Origin: Chitinophagaceae bacterium UBA2793
GTDB lineage: Bacteria > Bacteroidota > Bacteroidia > Chitinophagales > Chitinophagaceae
Assembly: GCA_002352045.1 (NCBI GenBank)
Contig: DEHT01000014.1
Span: 1 to 30,794 of the forward strand
Length of the DNA: 30,794 nt
Direction: 5' to 3'
Numbering within the stretch: the first letter of the stretch is position 1; every line of letters begins with the position of its first letter. Position numbers and translations under genes: made by a program. The notes below the pieces were generated by a model. That model saw only the letters and a program-made list of their open reading frames with translations. It searched no databases and was not told the DNA's origin. This document shows positions 16,509 through 23,569 of this stretch, one piece after another.

Positions 16509-17128
16509 ACAAGAACAATTTTATTTCTACCCAATTGAACAGTTCCGTTTTCTTCCAGTTGTTTAAGCAATCGGGATATTACCACCCTGGCAGTACCCAG
16601 TTCATTGGCCAATTGTTCATGAGTAATTTGTAAGGTATTGCTACCGGATACAGAAGCTTTTTTGTGAAGCAATGTAAGTAATCTTTCATCTACTTTTTTA
16701 AATGCAATGGCATTTACAATTTCCAGCAACTCCTCAAATCGTTTATGATACAATCGAAAAATATAATCGAGCCACTGAGGATACTCTTTTATAAACAGCG
16801 GAACTTTTTCAACGGGCAAAAATAAAATTTCAGCATCTTCTTCAACCTCTGCTTTTACCTTACTGGTTTCATTGTGCAATCCGCCTAAAAAAGACATAAT
16901 ACAACTTTCGCCAGCCTTTATATAATACAGTAAAATTTCTTTTCCTTCTTCATCGGTTCTCATCACTTTTAAAGTACCCTTTGTAACAATGGGTATTGCC
17001 CGTACATGTGCATTTTCATCCAATATAACCGTACCGGCCTTATACTCCTTGAGCATACAATATTTATACAACTTATCAATAAGCTCCGGTGATGATTTAA
17101 ATTCTGATATTTGTTCCAATGTTTTCAT
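16505..17128 (-). CDS. Crp/Fnr-family transcriptional regulator
   Basis: A 207-residue regulator. A cyclic-nucleotide-binding-like beta-roll lies at about 20-110 (GTVILDENAHVRAIPIVTKGTLKV, then YYIKAGESC), a dimerisation helix at about 115-140, and a winged helix at about 145-207 with the HTH at ITHEQLANELGTARVVISRLLKQL (169-191). The recognition helix has V-V-I-S-R where FNR has V-E-T-I-S-R, so the DNA-contacting Glu is replaced. This fits an operator that is not the FNR box. There is no FNR-type N-terminal Cys cluster; two cysteines (Cys24, Cys76) remain as candidate redox or persulfide sensors. It probably activates the adjacent sulfur genes. Confidence 0.92.
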   Translation of the reverse strand: MKTLEQISEFKSSPELIDKLYKYCMLKEYKAGTVILDENAHVRAIPIVTKGTLKVMRTDEEGKEILLYYIKAGESCIMSFLGGLHNETSKVKAEVEEDAEILFLPVEKVPLFIKEYPQWLDYIFRLYHKRFEELLEIVNAIAFKKVDERLLTLLHKKASVSGSNTLQITHEQLANELGTARVVISRLLKQLEENGTVQLGRNKIVLV

Positions 17129-17224
17129 TTCATAAAATTAGGGGATAAAGAAAGAGTGCAAATGCTTTGTTTTTAAATAAATAGGAAAATTTGTTTTGGT
17201 GGCGATATTGGGATACCTTAATTT

Positions 17225-17238
17225 ATCAACCTGTTGAT
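17225..17238. promoter_or_regulatory. Palindrome upstream of the Crp/Fnr gene
   Basis: ATCAAC-CT-GTTGAT is a perfect 6-bp inverted repeat. It sits inside a wider inverted repeat, TTTATCAA (17222-17229) and TTGATAAA (17241-17248). The TTGAT half-site occurs repeatedly. It lies about 100 nt upstream of the Crp/Fnr ATG and may be an operator for that gene. It does not match the GTAAC box seen at the other two promoters. Confidence 0.3.
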
Positions 17239-17335
17239 GATTGATAAAATCAGTAGAAGAAACTATAAAATGGTTATTCGATTTTTACAACTCTTCCTTG
17301 ATATGCTATTTCAAATTAAACTAATTATTAAAAAA

Positions 17336-17353
17336 GCGATGCAAACGCATCGC
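17336..17353 (-). terminator. Terminator downstream of the small lipoprotein gene
   Basis: A perfect 7-bp stem, GCGATGC/GCATCGC, with a 4-nt loop is followed on the minus strand by TTTTTT. It lies 30 nt past the stop of the lipoprotein gene and separates that gene from the Crp/Fnr gene. Confidence 0.85.
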
Positions 17354-17383
17354 CTTTCCGATATCTAAATGTAAACCCTACCT

Positions 17384-17767
17384 CTATTTCTTTTTAAGAA
17401 AAAACAACCCCCCATTCTCCGTATTATCGCCCATACCCCAGGTGCCGATAATTTTGCCAGCCGGTTCATCGTATGTTCCTGCCAGAGAAAATTTATAATT
17501 TTCAGAACCCATGGTGTACCAACCGGTAAATGCAGTTCCGATGGCTCCCCATTCACCCAACCCTTCTACCAAACCATTGGGATTAATGCGAACCAACGTA
17601 CCATCTGGCTTTACAACAAAACCATAATGATAAGCCGGTGTTTCTGTAAGCTCACCAAATTTGCCTTCCCATTTACCGGTGATTACAGCTTCCGGCTTAT
17701 CTTTTTTACAAGAAATCAATACGCTTGCCATTACAACAATGGCTAAAAAAAATGATACAATTTTCAT
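17384..17767 (-). CDS. Small lipoprotein of unknown function
   Basis: A 127-residue predicted lipoprotein. The ATG at 17767 is chosen because it gives a proper signal peptide (MKIVSFFLAIVV) and lipobox LISC (Cys20). The in-frame ATG at 17815 lies upstream of the -7 element and so would not be transcribed. The mature part is a run of short beta strands with repeated Gly-Trp motifs (GKWEGKFGELTE, GLGEWGAIGTAFTGWYTMG, GKIIGTWGMGD), suggesting a small lipocalin-like or other beta-barrel fold. No family is recognised with certainty. It has its own promoter with the TTACTCAA repeat and its own terminator, so it is a single-gene unit of the proposed LytTR regulon. Confidence 0.8.
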   Translation of the reverse strand: MKIVSFFLAIVVMASVLISCKKDKPEAVITGKWEGKFGELTETPAYHYGFVVKPDGTLVRINPNGLVEGLGEWGAIGTAFTGWYTMGSENYKFSLAGTYDEPAGKIIGTWGMGDNTENGGLFFLKKK

Positions 17768-17796
17768 GACTAAACTTTTTTGTTTTAATAATGAAG

Positions 17797-17861
17797 CAAA
17801 ACTATGAAGCAACAAAAAATTTGTACATCACTATTGAGTAACTCGTGAAACTATTGAGCAG
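17797..17861 (-). promoter_or_regulatory. LytTR-type direct-repeat promoter, site 1
   Basis: On the minus strand the repeats are CTGCTCAA (17861-17854) and TTACTCAA (17841-17834), a 20-nt period. After 29 nt comes TAGTTTTG (17804-17797), a perfect TAnnTTTG -7 element, 29 nt before the ATG at 17767. The same repeat, period and 29-nt spacing recur at three other promoters in this window. Confidence 0.78.
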
Positions 17862-17885
17862 TTTGTATTTATTTACCATACAAAA

Positions 17886-17908
17886 AAGTCATTCTTATCG
17901 AATGACTT
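17886..17908 (-). terminator. Terminator of the S41 peptidase gene
   Basis: A perfect 9-bp stem (AAGTCATTC with GAATGACTT) and a 5-nt loop are followed on the minus strand by TTTT. The hairpin begins 34 nt past the S41 stop and ends 25 nt before the site 1 promoter repeats. Confidence 0.82.
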
Positions 17909-17942
17909 AAAATTAACTGCAGGCAAGGATTAAAAATATTTC

Positions 17943-19364
17943 TCAAAATTTTTCAATGGCTTTGTTAAGCCAGTTAGCATCGGCAAAATCAATTGAATAA
18001 TGTGGTTGTATTCCTTTGTTTTCAATTCCCTGGCCATTATCTATTCTTCTTGACCTGCTGGTAGGATACAAAAGAGACATACCATAATGTTCCATTTTGT
18101 ATTCACACACATTGGCATAGTCTAATACTCCACGACTGGGCTGCCCAACCAAAATTGCTTTTTTACTCTGCCTTGCTTCCAGCAAAAACTGCTCGGCTGC
18201 ACTGGCACATTTTTCATCCATCAGTATCATTATTTTTTGCGGCTTAGCAAGCCTTGTTCCGCTGCTGTCCACTTCATCGGGAAACATATTGTAGTAGCTT
18301 CCGGCAAATGCTTCCGCCTTGTCCATATCTGCCAGGTATTCTTTTGCATCCGCCTCCGGTAACCCTGCTTCTTCAATAGAGGTACGATAGGCTTTTATAT
18401 TGTCGGCTGTTGCCAGAAAATCGGCACCGGTTGATATAACAGGCTGAGTATATAAATATTTTTTAAAACCCCGGTAACATATATCTCCCCCACCGCCATT
18501 ACCTCTTATATCAATAATGAGATGAGCTGTGGTGGATAATTTTTCTTTATAGTCTTCCAACATGGCAGTGATAGCCGGCAGGTTTTTAACATTAAAACTT
18601 TTAATTCGAAAGTATAGCAGCGAATCGTTGATCTCTTTTGAAAAAACGGGCCACTCCTTTTCTTCAGAAAAAATAACCGCCTGTTGTTGGTGTACGGCAT
18701 AGCTTTTATCATCGGCATCAGTCTCCTTCTTCCAGCCATTCCATACGATAGCGTTACCCATTTCAAAATCCAATTGGTCTGTATAGGGCACATGATCATT
18801 GTTGTACCATATCACTTTATACAATCCGTTGAATTGTTTCTTCAATTCAAAATGAAGGTCTCCCGTTTTCCAGGCAGGTAACTTACTGTGAAGGATATAA
18901 CCTGCATAATCCATTGTCGCATTTTTTTGGGCAACCACTGCAACTGCCAGCGACCCATCCGGTTTAGAATAAATGCCTTCCGGTTTAGAATATTTTTTTT
19001 TAAGCAAAGCTGCTGTATCAATGCTGCTGACAGAAATATTTTCAACAACAGCATTTTTAAACCAGGCAATATCCGGTTCATAATGCATGTAAAGATGATT
19101 GTCTTTAAAAAACAACAACCAGTTGTCTAACAGGTTGGCACAATGCAACGCATCTTTTATTTTACGGGCATTTGCCCTGGCTTGTTGGTCATGCTTTTCA
19201 AAAGCGGCTTTGCCAAGCATTTTTATTTTATCTGCAAAACCGGCATAATTTTTTTGAGTATATGCCCTTACATCATCCAATGCCTTTGTGCAATTACAAG
19301 GCTGTGCCTTTAAGTCTTTAACACTAAAGAGCATTGTTATCAAAATGAATAAAAAAAATTTCAT
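17943..19364 (-). CDS. Secreted S41 (C-terminal processing) family peptidase
   Basis: A 473-residue protein with a signal peptide (to about LKAQ, residue 21). The N-terminal 270 residues are a helical and beta region without a recognised PDZ domain. The S41 core spans about 275-460: IDIRGNGGGGD (284-294), nucleophile Ser388 in EKCASAAEQF and the following ILVGQPSRG. The order matches tail-specific/interphotoreceptor-type S41 proteases. Lys401 or Lys402, just before ILVG, is a candidate general base. It follows the FG-GAP gene by 110 nt with no terminator between and no direct-repeat promoter of its own, so it may be co-transcribed with it. It probably acts in the periplasm or outside the cell; the substrate is unknown. 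Confidence 0.85.
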   Translation of the reverse strand: MKFFLFILITMLFSVKDLKAQPCNCTKALDDVRAYTQKNYAGFADKIKMLGKAAFEKHDQQARANARKIKDALHCANLLDNWLLFFKDNHLYMHYEPDIAWFKNAVVENISVSSIDTAALLKKKYSKPEGIYSKPDGSLAVAVVAQKNATMDYAGYILHSKLPAWKTGDLHFELKKQFNGLYKVIWYNNDHVPYTDQLDFEMGNAIVWNGWKKETDADDKSYAVHQQQAVIFSEEKEWPVFSKEINDSLLYFRIKSFNVKNLPAITAMLEDYKEKLSTTAHLIIDIRGNGGGGDICYRGFKKYLYTQPVISTGADFLATADNIKAYRTSIEEAGLPEADAKEYLADMDKAEAFAGSYYNMFPDEVDSSGTRLAKPQKIMILMDEKCASAAEQFLLEARQSKKAILVGQPSRGVLDYANVCEYKMEHYGMSLLYPTSRSRRIDNGQGIENKGIQPHYSIDFADANWLNKAIEKF

Positions 19365-19474
19365 TGCTTAATATTTACTTTTTTGACTAAACAAATTGTT
19401 GTTTTATGAATCGTTCTTTTATTGACGATACTAACGACAACAAGCTGATTGATTTTATAACTGAAATGAAGCGA

Positions 19475-20956
19475 TCATTCATCATAACTACTGAAGGTCA
19501 CCGAGCCCTTTATTGCACTGCTTTCATCAGCAGCATGTTGGTGACCAATGATCACATTGCCACCGGAGATACCAACAGCTTTTGCAAATGAATTATCCGG
19601 CGACGCAAATTCAGCTTCTGAAACCTTTAACAAGCTTACAGGTATGACGCCTGCTACCAACCGAAGCTTATATAAAACAGCTCTGCCTGTTTCCATTCCG
19701 TACTTGTGAGTAGATCCCAGGGTAAAATTAGAACTCGGTGCTGCTACCAGTAAATAATCACCGCTTAAGCTTACTGACTGGCCAAAAAAACTATTGCTCG
19801 TTTCCCCTGAAAAATGGGATGGCTCGTTCAACCAGGTAGGCGTCCAGTTATTAGTAGTAAGCTTTTTGAAAAGCACCACTTTGCCTTTTTTTCCTGTGGT
19901 GAATGCTGGCATACCTGCGGCAACAAAATTGTTGCTGGCACTCACCGAATAACCAAATAGCATATCATTTGCACCACCGCCCAGATAGCTCCCGGTTTGC
20001 TGCCAACTGCTGCCCGCTGCCGCTAGTTCATAGATGTACACCCCTCCGCTATTGGTCTCCCGGTAAGGAGCCCCTACTACCAATATTGAACCATTTATAT
20101 CTACAGAAAAACCCGTTTGATCACCGGCCAGCATCTGCGTGGGCAGAATGTTCTGTGCCAAAACCCAGTTATTGTTTACTTTTTTATAAAGCAACACTCT
20201 GCCTGACCAGAAGCGGGCAGGTATTGTGGCACTGTAATGCGGCATTCCCACTGCAACTACCGGCCCATCCGGAGTAGATTGAGATACTGCCACATCGTAT
20301 GCAAAATAATCTTGTGATGCGCTTACACTTTGTATCCCATTTTCATAAGTGTATATACCATTGGTTCTTTTGAAAATAAATACCTTTCCCACTGAAGTGC
20401 TATTCGCATTTTTCCAGAAATAGTCACCAATTACCAGGTAGTCGCCGTCCATATCCAGCGAATTGCCGAAAAATGTTCCGCCTGCATCGGGGCAGGTAAT
20501 TTCCTGGCGCTGCAACCAGCCTTCTGTAGTTTTTTCGTAGATATACACCGGTCTGTTTATATTAGAACTATGCAATGCAGCTACTGCTGCAAAATTGCCG
20601 CTGATGGCCACTTCATAACCAAAGTTGTTAACTGCTGAACTGCCCGGGTTCATTATTTCTGTTGGCATTCCGCCGCTGGCATTGCCGGGTACCAGCATCT
20701 GCCATTCGGTACCGTTCCAGTACATGAATGCATTGGTATCTGTATCAAATACCAGCAGGCCTTTTGCAGGATTTGAGATGGCTTTGCGTTGTGCACTGCT
20801 CATACGAGGCAGTAATACACCACTGTTTTGAGATTGCACATCCAGTTTTGCACTGGTATGCGGAGTAGCAGTTCCGATGCCGATATTTTGTGCAGAGCTT
20901 AATTGTACGGCCAGAAACAATAGTGGCATTAACATTTGTTTGATTACTATTTTCAT
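19475..20956 (-). CDS. Secreted FG-GAP repeat beta-propeller protein
   Basis: The start at 20956 gives 493 residues with a signal peptide ending at LSSAQ. A longer start at 21004 would lie upstream of the -7 element. The N-terminus continues NIGIGTATPHTSAKLDVQS and a segment SGVLLPRMSSAQRKAI, a common opening of Bacteroidota surface proteins. From about residue 105 there are about seven FG-GAP-like repeats (for example FGYEVAISGNFAAVAA, FGNSLDMDGDYLVIGD, TGFSVDINGSILVVGAP, FGQSVSLSGDYLLVAAP), which should form an integrin-alpha-like propeller, often used for binding. No type IX C-terminal domain is evident. Its promoter carries the LytTR-type repeat. Confidence 0.83.
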   Translation of the reverse strand: MKIVIKQMLMPLLFLAVQLSSAQNIGIGTATPHTSAKLDVQSQNSGVLLPRMSSAQRKAISNPAKGLLVFDTDTNAFMYWNGTEWQMLVPGNASGGMPTEIMNPGSSAVNNFGYEVAISGNFAAVAALHSSNINRPVYIYEKTTEGWLQRQEITCPDAGGTFFGNSLDMDGDYLVIGDYFWKNANSTSVGKVFIFKRTNGIYTYENGIQSVSASQDYFAYDVAVSQSTPDGPVVAVGMPHYSATIPARFWSGRVLLYKKVNNNWVLAQNILPTQMLAGDQTGFSVDINGSILVVGAPYRETNSGGVYIYELAAAGSSWQQTGSYLGGGANDMLFGYSVSASNNFVAAGMPAFTTGKKGKVVLFKKLTTNNWTPTWLNEPSHFSGETSNSFFGQSVSLSGDYLLVAAPSSNFTLGSTHKYGMETGRAVLYKLRLVAGVIPVSLLKVSEAEFASPDNSFAKAVGISGGNVIIGHQHAADESSAIKGSVTFSSYDE

Positions 20957-20988
20957 AAACAATATTTTAAACAGTAGTATTGATGGCA

Positions 20989-21053
20989 TGAAAGTAAAAT
21001 GCAAAAAGCACGGTTATGCGTGCCTTTGAGTAAGTGGTATTTTTTTTGAGCAG
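20989..21053 (-). promoter_or_regulatory. LytTR-type direct-repeat promoter, site 2
   Basis: On the minus strand CTGCTCAA (21053-21046) and TTACTCAA (21033-21026) have a 20-nt period. After 29 nt comes TACTTTCA (20996-20989), a weaker -7 element keeping TA and the following TT. It lies 32 nt before the FG-GAP ATG. The first repeat is identical to that of site 1. Confidence 0.72.
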
Positions 21054-21061
21054 GAAGCAGT

Positions 21062-21153
21062 GGGTCGTTACCGGAGGTCAGACCCGAAAAGCTATAATGA
21101 AAAAAATTATCTTTCAATAAAACATGTCCGGGTCTGACCTTCGGTGCCGACCC
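21062..21153. repeat. Long imperfect inverted repeat (REP/REPIN-like)
   Basis: Two 25-nt arms (21062-21086 and 21129-21153) are inverted copies with three differences, two of them G-U compatible; 12 bp in the middle are perfect (AGGTCAGACCCG). They enclose a 42-nt AT-rich loop. The right arm begins 5 nt past the stop of the S74 protein gene, and the left arm lies 8 nt from the site 2 repeats. There is no T-run next to either arm, so a simple terminator is unlikely. GGTCAGACCC-type palindromes occur as dispersed intergenic repeats in many genomes; this one has no second copy in the window. Confidence 0.7.
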
Positions 21154-21158
21154 TGTGG

Positions 21159-22358
21159 CTATTTATTTTCCAGCAGCGTTATTTTCTTTTCCAGCAATTC
21201 AATTTTTTGTTGTTGCTCTTTTACTGCATTGATCAATGTATAGATCAGTTCGCTGCCATCAAACATTCTTTTATCTTTAAAATGATCATCTTCTTTAATA
21301 GTAATAGTGGATGGTAGAATTTTTTCTATTTCCTGCGCAATAATGCCAACATAATTCTGATCAAGATCTTCTTCACCTGATAATTCATTGTATTGAAAGC
21401 GTACAGGATTGATCTGTAAAATTTCTTTAAGCCCTGCATTATAGGGTACAATATTTTTTTTGAGTCTTGCATCACTCCATGCAGCCCATACACCACCGCC
21501 ACTTTTACTAGCATTGCCATTTACGCTTAGGCGTGCATCAGGCATTGCCGTCATAATTCCAACATTACCGTTCTTAAAAATGGTGAGTGCATTGCTTCTG
21601 CTGCCATCCGACGTTCCATTACCAATCACAAACAATCTATCGGATTCAATCCATCTGGTAGAAGAGTTGGGTATGGTTAAAGTATTGTATCTCCCAAAAA
21701 CAGTTTCATTAAATGAGCGTGCTTCTGTGTAAGCATTAGCAGCAAAGCTATAATCTCCGGATGCGATGTTTGTTTTACCCAATGCAACTGAATGTTTGCC
21801 CGATGCAAACGAGTAGGCACCTATGGCAATACTGTTCTCTGCCTGTGCATCATTGTTATTACCAATTGCTACAGACCACATCCCTTTGGCAATATTATCA
21901 CCTCCTGCTGTAAATGAATAGCTGCTTTCTGACCGGTTTGCTGCACCGATCGAAGAACCTCCATAACCCAACACACGATTATAATAGCCCAATGCAGTTC
22001 CATACAAACCTGAAACATCATTACCTGTCCCGATGGAAACGGCACCATTGGATCTTGCTTTGGTATTGTATCCTGCCGCAAAAGAATAGGTGCCTATGTT
22101 ATCAAAGGACCAGCTTGAAGCATCTGTATAACCAACCCTGAAGGCAGCTTTTTCAGGATACCACATCAACCTTCTGCCGGCACCGTTAACGGGCGGTGGT
22201 TCAGTTGGAACACCCGGGGCCGCATTGGGCATCGAGAAAACAACATTCCCTGTTACATGAAGTTTAGCAGCCGGGGTATCTATCCCAATTCCAATATTCT
22301 GCGCAAGCATAATTTTCATACATAACAATACTGCTGTTGTACATATTATCTTTTTCAT
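21159..22358 (-). CDS. Tail-fibre-like secreted protein with peptidase S74 chaperone domain (third of three)
   Basis: A 399-residue protein with a signal peptide to LAQ (residue 20) followed by NIGIGIDTPAAKLHV. Residues about 88-210 form a YadA-head-like beta-roll of short repeats (SFAAG, AVSIG, SSIGA, SVAIG, SIAIG, SVALG). A second NGNVGI...ARLSVNG segment leads into the C-terminal S74 intramolecular chaperone domain from about 285. Its Ser-Lys dyad is Ser295/Lys300 in SDARLKKN, followed by a C-terminal coiled coil (EQQQKIELLEKKITLLEN). S74 domains trimerise the fibre and usually cleave themselves off. It is closely similar to the first gene of the operon in its C-terminal half. The start overlaps the upstream stop by 4 nt. 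Confidence 0.87.
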   Translation of the reverse strand: MKKIICTTAVLLCMKIMLAQNIGIGIDTPAAKLHVTGNVVFSMPNAAPGVPTEPPPVNGAGRRLMWYPEKAAFRVGYTDASSWSFDNIGTYSFAAGYNTKARSNGAVSIGTGNDVSGLYGTALGYYNRVLGYGGSSIGAANRSESSYSFTAGGDNIAKGMWSVAIGNNNDAQAENSIAIGAYSFASGKHSVALGKTNIASGDYSFAANAYTEARSFNETVFGRYNTLTIPNSSTRWIESDRLFVIGNGTSDGSRSNALTIFKNGNVGIMTAMPDARLSVNGNASKSGGGVWAAWSDARLKKNIVPYNAGLKEILQINPVRFQYNELSGEEDLDQNYVGIIAQEIEKILPSTITIKEDDHFKDKRMFDGSELIYTLINAVKEQQQKIELLEKKITLLENK

Positions 22359-23569
22359 TTTCTATTTTTTAATTCAGTTACTTCATTTTTTAATACTTCA
22401 ATTTGTTGTTGCTGTGCTTTTATCGCTTCAATGAGGTATGGTATTAGACCGGTATAATTCACGCTTTTAATACCGGCACTATCGGCATTTACCAATTCCG
22501 GCATCAGGATCTCCATTTCCTGTGCCAGTAAGCCTGTTTGTAATTGCTGATCACGGGTGCTGTCTTTCCAGTGATAATTATAACCGTTTAGTTTTCCAAT
22601 TTTATCCAGCGAATTGCTGAGGGGAATAATATTTTTCTTTAACCGTGCATCACTATTTTGCGTTACCGTACCTCTAAACCATACGTTACCGTTTCCACGC
22701 AATACCATGGCATCCCCTATCTCTGAATAATAGATATTAAACAGCGCATCATTATTATTAGTTAAGTGGGGCTTACCATACAACTCCCAACTGCGGTTGA
22801 GTGTGGTTGAGTTGCGAAACTGTATGCGTGCGCCGTCGCCAGACTGTGTTTCTTCCAATGTGAGATGAGCATTCCCTACGGAGCTGTTACGTTTTACAAG
22901 CTGGTCGCCATCAATTTGCAGTTTAGCCTTTGGCAAGGTACTTCCAATGCCAAAATTTCCATTTTTTAAAATAGTAACTGCAGTACTTTGCAAGGAGTGC
23001 TGTTCACCATTTCCGATTACTAAAAGTGGGTCGGTAGCACGCCATACATCCACAGAGCCATTTGTTCTTATATTATAAGAACCCAGTACTGTTTCACGAT
23101 ATCCAGTGGCATAAGTTCCGGGTCCTATAGATACAGAGCTTTCACCGTAAGCACTTGCTACGTCTCCAAGGGCAACGGCACTAGTTCCATGTGCTGCAGC
23201 AACAAAGCCAAGGGCAATGCTTGAGCCTCCTACAGCCCTCGCCCGGTTTCCACCGGCAAAAGAGTAATTGCCAGTCGCCTTGACGTCAAATCCGGCGGCA
23301 AAAGAATAGTTGCCTATATTGTGAGTATCCCATTCGCCCCCTGTCACCCGGCCTGCCCTAAAAGCCGCTTTGGGTGCGACCCACATTAACCTGTTTCCCG
23401 GACCACTTACAGGAGGTGCCGCATTGCTATTGATAGTTCCTCCAGTAAAAAGCACACTGCTATCAGCAACATGAAGTCTCGCTTTTGGGTCATTGGTGCC
23501 AATGCCGATATTTTGTGCGATGCAGCTGAATCCCTGTAGGATAAAGCCTGCCAATAAAAAATATTTCAT
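22355..23569 (-). CDS. Tail-fibre-like secreted protein with peptidase S74 chaperone domain (second of three)
   Basis: A 404-residue protein with signal peptide to CIAQ (residue 19), then NIGIGTNDPKARLHV. The beta-roll repeats cover about 85-160 (SFAAG, SFAGG, SIALG, AVALG, SVSIG). Unlike its two neighbours it has an extra module at about 225-300 (AHLTLEETQSGDGARIQFRNS, then ELYGKPHL) and a divergent S74 domain. The Ser306/Lys311 dyad in SDARLKKN is kept, but what follows is LDKIGKLNGYNYHWKD and QTGLLAQEMEILMPELV. It ends in a coiled coil. It overlaps both neighbours by 4 nt, so all three should be translated in a chain. Confidence 0.87.
   Translation of the reverse strand: MKYFLLAGFILQGFSCIAQNIGIGTNDPKARLHVADSSVLFTGGTINSNAAPPVSGPGNRLMWVAPKAAFRAGRVTGGEWDTHNIGNYSFAAGFDVKATGNYSFAGGNRARAVGGSSIALGFVAAAHGTSAVALGDVASAYGESSVSIGPGTYATGYRETVLGSYNIRTNGSVDVWRATDPLLVIGNGEQHSLQSTAVTILKNGNFGIGSTLPKAKLQIDGDQLVKRNSSVGNAHLTLEETQSGDGARIQFRNSTTLNRSWELYGKPHLTNNNDALFNIYYSEIGDAMVLRGNGNVWFRGTVTQNSDARLKKNIIPLSNSLDKIGKLNGYNYHWKDSTRDQQLQTGLLAQEMEILMPELVNADSAGIKSVNYTGLIPYLIEAIKAQQQQIEVLKNEVTELKNRK

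Noticed and set aside
19406..19591. Plus-strand ORF of 61 codons beginning in the gap between the S41 and FG-GAP genes
   Set aside because: Most of it is antisense to the FG-GAP gene, the product has no recognisable feature, and no promoter is evident.
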